Below, piece by piece: positions 27,167 to 32,715 of a DNA stretch of 64,000 bases; the stretch's first letter is position 1; every line of letters begins with the position of its first letter. The notes under the pieces were generated by a model. The model was not told the DNA's origin and searched no databases. It worked only from the letters and a program-made list of their open reading frames with translations. Origin of the DNA: Sphingomonas sp. Leaf230 (lineage in GTDB: Bacteria; Pseudomonadota; Alphaproteobacteria; Sphingomonadales; Sphingomonadaceae); contig NZ_LMKW01000008.1 of NCBI RefSeq assembly GCF_001421745.1, positions 678,763-742,762 of the forward strand. Direction: 5' to 3'. The position numbers and the translations under genes were made by a program.

Positions 27167-27847
27167 TCAGCCGATCTGGCGGACGGCGCTGGCGGGGATT
27201 TCGCCGAGGCCGGGAAGCGTGAGGATGGCGGCACCGGTGGTGGTCGACACCGACTGGACGGGCGCCCAGACCAAGCCGGTCGCGCCGACCGTGGTGCCGG
27301 CGTTCTGCGCGTTGACCTGAACCGTGAACGGGCCGTTGCCGGTTTCCGCACCGGCGGCGTCCTTGCCGTCCCAGTCGTAGCCGATCGTGCCCTTGGCCTG
27401 CTTGCCGAGCGACATGGTCTTCAGGACCGCGCCGTTCGCATCGCTGATCGTGACGTTGACGTCGGTCGCTGCGCCGGCCAGCTCGACCGAACCCGCGATC
27501 CCGCCGGTTGCGCGACCATAGGCGGTGCTGCCCGGGGTCAGGACGGTCTTGCCGACATAGCCGAGCGCTTCACCGGTGCTGGTGACGCCGAGCTTGTCGG
27601 CGATCGCCTTCATCGTCGTGTTCATCTCGGAAATGCCCGAGGTGGTTGAGATCTGCGCCATCTGCGCGACCATCTGGGTGTTGTCGACCGGGTTGAACGG
27701 GTCCTGGTTCTGCATCTGTGCGGTCATCAGCTTCAGGAAATCGGACTGGCCGAGCGACGTCGACGACTTGGTCGTGGTGGTCGCCGCGGCAGTCGACGTG
27801 CGCGTAATGCCGAGGTTGGACAGCGTGGAGTCGAAGGAGGTTGCCAT
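27167..27847 (-). CDS. flgD: Hook assembly scaffold (capping) protein FlgD
   Basis: The 226-residue protein has the FlgD N-terminal motif LGQSDFLKLMTAQMQNQDPFNPVDNTQMVAQMAQIS. A C-terminal Ig-like domain with YDWDGKDAAGAETGNGPFTVQV matches the FlgD Ig/FLG_D tudor region. It caps the growing hook. It lies 2 bases after flgC and just before flgE. Confidence 0.95.
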   Translation of the reverse strand: MATSFDSTLSNLGITRTSTAAATTTTKSSTSLGQSDFLKLMTAQMQNQDPFNPVDNTQMVAQMAQISTTSGISEMNTTMKAIADKLGVTSTGEALGYVGKTVLTPGSTAYGRATGGIAGSVELAGAATDVNVTISDANGAVLKTMSLGKQAKGTIGYDWDGKDAAGAETGNGPFTVQVNAQNAGTTVGATGLVWAPVQSVSTTTGAAILTLPGLGEIPASAVRQIG

Positions 27848-27849
27848 GA

Positions 27850-28260
27850 TCAGCGGCCTAGCTTGAGGGTATCGATGATGAGCGACTTGGCCGTGTTCAT
27901 CACTTCGATGTTGTTCTGGTAGCTGCGGGCGGTCTCCATCATGTCGACCATCTCGCGGGTTTCATCGACCGCCGCTTCGAAGATGTTGCCATCCTTGTCG
28001 GCCATCGGGTTGTCGGGGTCGTAGCGCTTGGTCGGCGCTTCACCGGCCGTGACGACGCGCTCGACGTCGACCGTCGACATGCCGCTCGCGGCGTCGAAGC
28101 TGGTGCGGAACACCGGCTTCATCGTCTTGTATGCGGTCTCCGCGGAGCCGGTGGTGCCGCCGGCATTGGCGAGATTGGACGCCGTGGTGTTCATCCGGAC
28201 GAGCTGCGCGGACATCGCGCGGCCGGCGACCTGGAAGATCGTCATGGGCTGGTTGGACAT
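27850..28260 (-). CDS. flgC: Proximal rod protein FlgC
   Basis: The 136-residue protein has IFQVAGRAMSAQLVRMNTTASNLANAGGT at the N-terminus and VDETREMVDMMETARSYQNNIEVMNTAKSLIIDTLKLGR at the C-terminus, the standard rod-protein pair. It begins one base after the flgB stop. Confidence 0.95.
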   Translation of the reverse strand: MSNQPMTIFQVAGRAMSAQLVRMNTTASNLANAGGTTGSAETAYKTMKPVFRTSFDAASGMSTVDVERVVTAGEAPTKRYDPDNPMADKDGNIFEAAVDETREMVDMMETARSYQNNIEVMNTAKSLIIDTLKLGR

Positions 28261-28261
28261 C

Positions 28262-28600
28262 TCATTCCCCCTTCAGCGCGCGGGTGATCTGGCCGATCCG
28301 CCCGTTCAGGAACGACAGCGTCGTCTGATACTGGACGGCGTTCTCGGCGAAGGCGGTCTGCTCCTGGCTCAGCTCAACGGTGTTGCCGTCCATCGAGGTC
28401 TGGGTGGGGATGCGGTACTTGGTCGCAGCAGTCAGGCCCTGGTCGTGCTCGACCGAGGCGAGCGCCGACTGAAAATCGATGTCGCGCGCCTTGAAGCCGG
28501 GCGTCGAGGCGTTGGCGATGTTCGACGCCAGCACACCCATGCGCTGCGACCGCACCTCGAGTGCCGCCCCGTGAACTCCGAAAAGCGTGTCGCCTGACAC
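28262..28600 (-). CDS. flgB: Proximal rod protein FlgB
   Basis: The protein has 112 residues from GTG at 28600. This start fits the family (SGDTLFGVHGAALEVRSQRMGVLASNIANASTPGFKARDIDF) and has GGGAG 8 bases upstream. An ATG at 28624 lacks a site and would leave only a few bases of leader behind the sigma54 promoter. The C-terminus QYQTTLSFLNGRIGQITRALKGE is canonical. It is the first gene of the flgBCDEFGHIJKL operon. Confidence 0.92.
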   Translation of the reverse strand: MSGDTLFGVHGAALEVRSQRMGVLASNIANASTPGFKARDIDFQSALASVEHDQGLTAATKYRIPTQTSMDGNTVELSQEQTAFAENAVQYQTTLSFLNGRIGQITRALKGE

Positions 28601-28640
28601 AAGCCCGTCTCCCGGCGCACCCATTGCGCAATCGGACACA

Positions 28641-28656
28641 AGCAATGGGCGTGCCA
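28641..28656 (-). promoter_or_regulatory. Sigma54 (RpoN) promoter of the flgB operon
   Basis: On the minus strand the sequence reads TGGCACGCCCATTGCT, an essentially perfect -24/-12 element (TGGCAC-N5-TTGC, with exactly ten bases between the GG and GC doublets). The predicted start site near 28631 gives a leader of about 30 bases to the flgB GTG. Confidence 0.92.
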
Positions 28657-28684
28657 GTTTTTGTGGCGAGGGTGGGGGATGGTG

Positions 28685-28811
28685 GTTTGCCGGGTGGTGG
28701 CGGGCTGGCGGCAAGGGGAGCGGCAAGAGGTTGCCGGTGTTGCAGGGGTGGGCGGCAATCGGGTTGCCGGTTGGTGCGGTGGCTTGTTGAAAGCGGCAAG
28801 CCGAACTGCCG
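28685..28811. promoter_or_regulatory. Cluster of CGGCAA/TTGCCG inverted repeats, candidate activator enhancer
   Basis: Two perfect inverted repeats, CGGCAA-N4-TTGCCG at 28719-28734 and CGGCAA-N5-TTGCCG at 28751-28767, lie about 33 bases apart centre to centre. Half sites TTGCCG (28685) and CGGCAA (28707), and a looser CGGCA...TGCCG pair (28792-28811), flank them. They sit about 55 to 180 bases upstream of the flgB sigma54 start site, where enhancers for sigma54 activators normally lie. The core resembles what is recalled of the CGGC/AA-rich ftr sites bound by FlbD in Caulobacter. Binding by the activator encoded at 37522 is inferred. Confidence 0.6.
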
Positions 28812-28830
28812 GTCCGCGCCCCCACTGTGT

Positions 28831-28880
28831 TTCCCCGCGAAGGCGGGGACCCAGTCTGGGCTCCCGCCTTCGCGGGAGAA
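28831..28880. repeat. REP-like palindrome
   Basis: An imperfect inverted repeat with arms around CCCCGCGAAGGCGGGGACCC and CTCCCGCCTTCGCGGGAG, of the type common as dispersed intergenic palindromes in sphingomonads. It is the first of three different palindrome pairs in the 655-base gap between flgB and the second motA. Confidence 0.75.
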
Positions 28881-28970
28881 CAAGGAAGCAGGTGCTGCCG
28901 TACGATGAACGCAACTCCCGCCAACACTCCGTCGGATTGGTGCAGACGCCCCCCCCCCACAGGTCCACCA

Positions 28971-29066
28971 CCCCGGCGGAGGCCGGGCCCAGTTGGCGAG
29001 GTCGCAGTAACAAAGCGCGCGCTCAGTGAACAACGTCCCCCAACTGGGCCCCGGCCTCCGCCGGGG
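28971..29066. repeat. REP-like inverted repeat pair
   Basis: Arms at 28971-28995 and 29040-29066 are near-perfect complements built on CCCCGGCGGAGGCCGGGCCC and CCAACTGGGCCCCGGCC, separated by about 44 bases. A run of ten C residues (28949-28958) lies just outside the left arm. Confidence 0.75.
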
Positions 29067-29100
29067 AAGCGCCAAATGCCCGCAGGCATCCCCCCTTATT

Positions 29101-29208
29101 CCCCCTCCCTCGTGAAGGGAGGGGCCGGGGGTAGGTGGGCCGCTTGGCGAACTCCGCGACCTATAACGAGCCCACCCACCCCTAGCCCCTCCCTTCACGA
29201 GGAAGGGG
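29101..29208. repeat. REP-like inverted repeat pair (CCCTCCC..GGGAGGGG family)
   Basis: Arms at 29101-29140 and 29169-29208 contain CCCTCCCTCGTGAAGGGAGG and its complement, followed by GGGGGTAGGTGGG and CCCACCCACCCC. The same architecture recurs at 31663-31772 and 48912-49018, so this is one family. It lies immediately upstream of the second motA promoter. Confidence 0.8.
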
Positions 29209-29227
29209 AACAGAAGATTACGCCAAT

Positions 29228-29243
29228 TGGCCCACCCCTTGCA
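29228..29243 (+). promoter_or_regulatory. Sigma54 promoter of the second motAB-flgA operon
   Basis: TGGCCCACCCCTTGCA fits TGGCnC-N5-TTGC with ten bases between GG and GC. The predicted start is near 29254, only about two bases before the ATG at 29256, so the mRNA would be nearly leaderless. Confidence 0.78.
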
Positions 29244-29255
29244 TCACCCCCGCAC

Positions 29256-29930
29256 ATGATCACGCTCGCCCAACTCCTCGACCCCGCAGCGCTCGCCATC
29301 GTCGGTGGCGGCACGACGCTCGCCGTCGTCCTCCGCACACCCCTCCGCGACTTCGGCCGAGCACTCGCCGCCGTCACCACGCTCGGCTGCGGCAGGTTCG
29401 ACGCAGATCCGCTCCTTCTGCAAATCACCGCCCTGGCCCGCATCGCCAAGCGCCACGGCGTCATGGCGCTCGATCGCTCGGTCATCACCGACGCGGACGT
29501 CGCCGCGGGGATCGCGGCGATCGTCGACGGCGCCTCCGCGACCGACGTCGCGACGCTGGTCCAGCATCGCCGCCGCGCCCGCATCGAGCGCCACGTCGCC
29601 GCCGCCGACGTCTGGGCCGGCGCCGCCGAGGCCGCGCCGGCAATGGGCATGGTCGGCACGCTGATCGGCTTAGCGCAGATGTTCGCGACGATGAGCGATC
29701 CCGGCGCGATCGGTGGCGCGATGGCGGTGGCGCTACTCGCCACGCTGTACGGCGCACTGTTCGCCAATTTGCTCTTCATGCCGATCGCCAACCGCCTCCG
29801 CGCGCTAGGGCGTAACGAGGCGTTCGAGCGCGCGCGCCTCGAAGCGCCGCTGGTAGCCCTCGCCGAACGCGAGACGCCGCGCGGCTATGTCGCCCCGATA
29901 GCGCCGCCGACTCTGGCCACCGTCGCATGA
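29256..29930 (+). CDS. MotA-like stator / MotA-TolQ-ExbB family protein (second copy)
   Basis: The 224-residue protein has four hydrophobic segments and the family's paired helices AEAAPAMGMVGTLIGLAQMFATM and MAVALLATLYGALFANLLFMPIANRL. It is shorter than the MotA at 18743 because the cytoplasmic loop is reduced. Its stop overlaps the next MotB-like gene as ATGA, so the pair forms one stator unit. The gene lies inside the flagellar cluster under its own sigma54 promoter, which argues for a motility role over a general TolQ-like one. Start at ATG 29256; no earlier start fits the promoter. Confidence 0.78.
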   Translation: MITLAQLLDPAALAIVGGGTTLAVVLRTPLRDFGRALAAVTTLGCGRFDADPLLLQITALARIAKRHGVMALDRSVITDADVAAGIAAIVDGASATDVATLVQHRRRARIERHVAAADVWAGAAEAAPAMGMVGTLIGLAQMFATMSDPGAIGGAMAVALLATLYGALFANLLFMPIANRLRALGRNEAFERARLEAPLVALAERETPRGYVAPIAPPTLATVA

Positions 29931-30463
29931 ACGCCAGCGAATATCCCGATGCGCCGACCGGCAAGCCGCTCTGGCTGATCACGCTTGCCGACCTCGCCTT
30001 GCTGCTGGTCGGCTTCCTCGTGCTGCTTCAGGCCACGCAACATATCGGTGGCAAGGACCTCGCAAAGGGCATTCGCGAAGGCTTCGGTGCGAACGATACC
30101 GAGCCGACGCCGATGCCCGTCGCCGCCGCCGGCATCCTCGATTTCGCGCCCGGCTCGGCAATCCTGCCGACCACGCCGGGCGCGCTCGTCGCCTGGGCGC
30201 GGGAGGCGGCGCGTGACCCTCGCGTGATGCTCACCGTCACCGGTTCGACCGACGGCACGCCCACCGATATCGACCGCGTGACGGGTAGCGCCGCGATCCT
30301 CGCCGCCGACCGCGCGCGCACCGTTGCCGCTGCGCTTGCCGCGGTCGCGCCGTCCCGCGTCGCGATCGTCACCGCCACCAAGCCCGGCCGCCGCGCCGCC
30401 ATCGTCTCCGTCGCCTTTGTCGGCGAACCCCCCAGGGGCGAAGTTCAAAGGACCGCTCAATGA
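29927..30463 (+). CDS. MotB-like protein with OmpA-type domain (second copy)
   Basis: The 178-residue protein has one N-terminal helix, GKPLWLITLADLALLLVGFLVLL, with an Asp at residue 22 in the place of the MotB proton-binding Asp. A short OmpA-like domain follows (ILDFAPGSAILP at residues ~70-81, then VTGSTDGTPTDIDRVTGSAAILAADRARTVAAAL). It is much shorter than the MotB at 17833. It overlaps motA-like upstream and flgA downstream by 4 bases each. It probably forms an alternative or auxiliary stator with its partner. Confidence 0.74.
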   Translation: MNASEYPDAPTGKPLWLITLADLALLLVGFLVLLQATQHIGGKDLAKGIREGFGANDTEPTPMPVAAAGILDFAPGSAILPTTPGALVAWAREAARDPRVMLTVTGSTDGTPTDIDRVTGSAAILAADRARTVAAALAAVAPSRVAIVTATKPGRRAAIVSVAFVGEPPRGEVQRTAQ

Positions 30464-30954
30464 TCATCCCGTTCCTGCTCATGGCAGCGAGCTTTCAGGA
30501 TACCGCCGCACTCGATCGCTCGGTCGCCGCGTTTACCGGCCGGCCGACGGGCGCCGAGGGTGGCGCGCGCACGCCGGTCGATGCGCGGTTGCGGCTTGCG
30601 ACCTGCCCGACGGTGTCGCTGTCGTGGCGTTCCGAACAGCATGATGCGGTCGTCGTGTCGTGCGCCGGCCCGGCGTGGCGGATCTTCGTGCCGGTCATCC
30701 GCCCCGCCAACGCGCCTGCCGCTGTGGCAGCCTCGTTCACCCCCGCCGCGAAGGCCGCACCGGTCATCAAGCGCGGCGATCCGATCGTGATCGAGGCCGG
30801 TACCGAAGGCTTCTCGATCAGCCGCGAAGGCGTCGCGATGGGCGATGCCGCGCCCGGCGGCCGCTTCATGGTCAAGGTCGACGACACCCGCACGCCGGTC
30901 CAGGCGATCGCGGTCGATGCCGGTCGCGCGACGCTTCCCGGTTGGTCGAACTGA
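30460..30954 (+). CDS. flgA: Flagellar P-ring assembly chaperone FlgA
   Basis: The 164-residue protein has a short hydrophobic leader, an N-terminal half with two cysteines (residues ~49 and 68) and a C-terminal SAF domain: VIKRGDPIVIEAGTEGFSISREGVAMGDAAPGGRFMVKV. That domain is typical of FlgA, the periplasmic chaperone for FlgI. The ATG overlaps the MotB-like stop (30460-30463). It is the last gene of the second motAB operon. Confidence 0.85.
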   Translation: MIIPFLLMAASFQDTAALDRSVAAFTGRPTGAEGGARTPVDARLRLATCPTVSLSWRSEQHDAVVVSCAGPAWRIFVPVIRPANAPAAVAASFTPAAKAAPVIKRGDPIVIEAGTEGFSISREGVAMGDAAPGGRFMVKVDDTRTPVQAIAVDAGRATLPGWSN

Positions 30955-30994
30955 GCCTGGTCGAACTAATTTCGGACGAACAGATTAATTTTGC

Positions 30995-31021
30995 TAAAGG
31001 TTTTGCCGGTGCGGCCGTTTC
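30995..31021 (+). promoter_or_regulatory. FliA (sigma28) promoter of flgM-flgN
   Basis: TAAA at 30995-30998 and GCCGTTTC at 31014-31021 are separated by exactly 15 bases, matching the sigma28 consensus TAAA-N15-GCCGATAA at 10 of 12 positions. It lies 34 bases before the flgM ATG. Confidence 0.8.
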
Positions 31022-31054
31022 TCCTGATGTCAGCGCAAACCAGAGGATGCGGAC

Positions 31055-31351
31055 ATGGTGGACTCGATCGGCGCGAAGCCGTCAGTAGCAGGAGATCGTT
31101 CCGTCGCGCGCATCGCCGCGGCGACGCCGACGACGGTCGTACAGACGCCTGTGCTGCCCAAGCAGATGTCGGTGGAGCCGGAATCGATCGCGCTCGCCAA
31201 GTCGATGGCCGCCTCGCCGCCGATCGACGCGAGCCGCGTCGCTGCGATCAAGAAAGCGATCGCCGCGGGCACCTTTCCGATCCTTCCCGCGACCATCGCC
31301 GATCGCCTGATGGCGCTTCGCCTGGACTGGAATTCCAATGAAACGGCGTGA
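31055..31351 (+). CDS. flgM: Anti-sigma28 factor FlgM
   Basis: The 98-residue protein begins MVDSIG and has a disordered N-terminal half. The C-terminal FlgM motif IDASRVAAIKKAIAAGTFPILPATIADRLMAL binds FliA. FlgM holds FliA inactive until the hook is finished and is then secreted. GAGGA precedes the ATG. Its end overlaps flgN by 14 bases. Confidence 0.88.
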   Translation: MVDSIGAKPSVAGDRSVARIAAATPTTVVQTPVLPKQMSVEPESIALAKSMAASPPIDASRVAAIKKAIAAGTFPILPATIADRLMALRLDWNSNETA

Positions 31352-31655
31352 TGCCCTGATCCGCGTCATCGATGCGCTGCACGCCGAGATCGCCGCGCTG
31401 AAGTCGAACGACGTCGCCAGCCTCGAGCGCGCGACCGCGGACAAGCTCGCCGGAATCGAACAGGTCGCGCTGCTCGGCACCGGCCCGGCCGGCACCGAGA
31501 TCCGCGAGCTGGCCGACGAGGCGAACCGGCTCAACGAGACCTGCCGGATCTACACCAATTTGATGGCGGCAAATGTTCGCCGCCGCCTGCAAACCCTGAC
31601 CGGCGATGGCGCCGTTGCCGGGTATCGGCCCGGCCTGCGCGCCGCGTACGCCTGA
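31338..31655 (+). CDS. flgN: FlgN-like export chaperone
   Basis: This 105-residue, mostly helical protein (RVIDALHAEIAALKSNDVASLERATADKLAGIEQ ... LADEANRLNETCRIYTNLMAANVRRRLQTL) matches the size, helix pattern and location of FlgN, the cytoplasmic chaperone of FlgK and FlgL. Conservation in this family is low, so the call relies partly on its place after flgM. Confidence 0.78.
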   Translation: MKRRDALIRVIDALHAEIAALKSNDVASLERATADKLAGIEQVALLGTGPAGTEIRELADEANRLNETCRIYTNLMAANVRRRLQTLTGDGAVAGYRPGLRAAYA

Positions 31656-31662
31656 CTTCTGC

Positions 31663-31772
31663 GCCCCTCCCTGGAAGGGAGGGGTTGGGGGTGGGTCGCC
31701 TTCCGCGAATTCCGAACCGCTAAGACACAAGCCGGCCTACCCACCCCCTGCCCCTCCCTTCCATGGAGGGGA
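31663..31772. repeat. REP-like inverted repeat pair (CCCTCCC..GGGAGGGG family)
   Basis: Arms at 31663-31698 and 31736-31772 (CCCTCCCTGGAAGGGAGGGG with GTTGGGGGTGGGT, and the complement) enclose about 37 bases. It lies directly after flgN and before the next sigma54 promoter, so it may end the flgMN transcript, although there is no T-tract. Confidence 0.8.
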
Positions 31773-31815
31773 GATCGTTGTGCACCGGGCGAATACAGCC
31801 TGCCCACACCAAAAC

Positions 31816-31831
31816 TGGCACGCCCCTTGCT
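31816..31831 (+). promoter_or_regulatory. Sigma54 promoter of slt-flhA-fliA
   Basis: TGGCACGCCCCTTGCT is an essentially perfect -24/-12 element, again with ten bases between GG and GC. The predicted start near 31842 leaves about 25 bases of leader to the ATG at 31867. Confidence 0.92.
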
Positions 31832-31866
31832 GAGCAACCCCTGAACCAGGGGCACCGCACACGGGC

Positions 31867-32712
31867 ATGACCGTCAATCCTATCACTACCGGCCGGATCC
31901 AGTCCGCGATCGCGCTTGCGAGCAGCAAGACGGGCGTGGATTTCGACTATCTGCTGGGCCAGGCGAAGCTCGAGAGCGGGCTCAACGCCAACGCCAAGGC
32001 CGGCACCTCGAGCGCATCGGGCCTCTACCAGTTCATCGAACAGAGCTGGCTCTCCGTCGTCAAGAAGCACGGCGCGGAGCACGGCATGGCTTGGGCCGCG
32101 AACAGCATCGGCCAGTCGTCGAGCGGCCGCTTCTCGGTCGGCGATGCCGCCACCAAGGCCGCTGTCCTCGCGCTGCGCAACGATCCCAACGCCGCCTCGC
32201 TGATGGCCGCCGAATACGCGTCGGACAACAAGGCCTCGCTCGAAGGCACGCTGAACCGCCCGGCCTCCGGCACCGACCTCTACATGGCGCATTTCATGGG
32301 CCTCGGCGGCGCGACCAAGTTCCTCAAGACGATGCAGGCGAACCCGCAGGCGAGCGGCGCGGCGCTGTTCCCCGCCGCGGCACGCGCGAACCACAACGTC
32401 TTCTACGATTCGAACAACCAGCCGCGCACGCTGTCGGCGATCTACGACCGGTTCGCCGACAAGCTAGGCGGCGCCGCCGCGGGGGCAAGCGCGACCGCGA
32501 CACCCGCCAACTACGCCGCGCAGTCGCTCGACATGAACGGCAGCACGATCATCACCGGCAACAACGAAAGCGCGGACGACGCGCTCGCCTGGGCGACTAC
32601 CGCGATGGGCAGGTTCACCGGCAAGACGACGCAGGCCGCCGCGAGCATCTTGCGCCCGACGCCCGACACCGCACGGCTCGCGTACATGATGCTCGCACGG
32701 TTGGGCGGCTAA
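31867..32712 (+). CDS. Flagellum-associated SLT lytic transglycosylase
   Basis: The 281-residue protein has an SLT-type domain in its first 130 residues: GVDFDYLLGQAKLESGLNANAKAGTSSASGLYQFIEQSW, with the catalytic Glu in KLESG and the GLYQF motif. No signal peptide is visible. It lies under a sigma54 promoter with flhA and fliA, while FlgJ here lacks its muramidase half. The likely job is to open peptidoglycan for rod assembly, as SltF does in Rhodobacter sphaeroides. Without a signal peptide it may leave through the flagellar export gate. Confidence 0.85.
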   Translation: MTVNPITTGRIQSAIALASSKTGVDFDYLLGQAKLESGLNANAKAGTSSASGLYQFIEQSWLSVVKKHGAEHGMAWAANSIGQSSSGRFSVGDAATKAAVLALRNDPNAASLMAAEYASDNKASLEGTLNRPASGTDLYMAHFMGLGGATKFLKTMQANPQASGAALFPAAARANHNVFYDSNNQPRTLSAIYDRFADKLGGAAAGASATATPANYAAQSLDMNGSTIITGNNESADDALAWATTAMGRFTGKTTQAAASILRPTPDTARLAYMMLARLGG

Positions 32713-32715
32713 GCG

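Noticed and set aside
28374..29198. Overlapping open frames on both strands in the flgB-motA2 gap
   Set aside because: They run through palindromic repeats and promoter DNA, and their translations reflect the repeats (for example FPREGGDPVW-type text).
28831..29208. Possible CRISPR array
   Set aside because: The repeats are inverted pairs of three different sequences, not regularly spaced direct repeats with unique spacers, and no cas genes are present.
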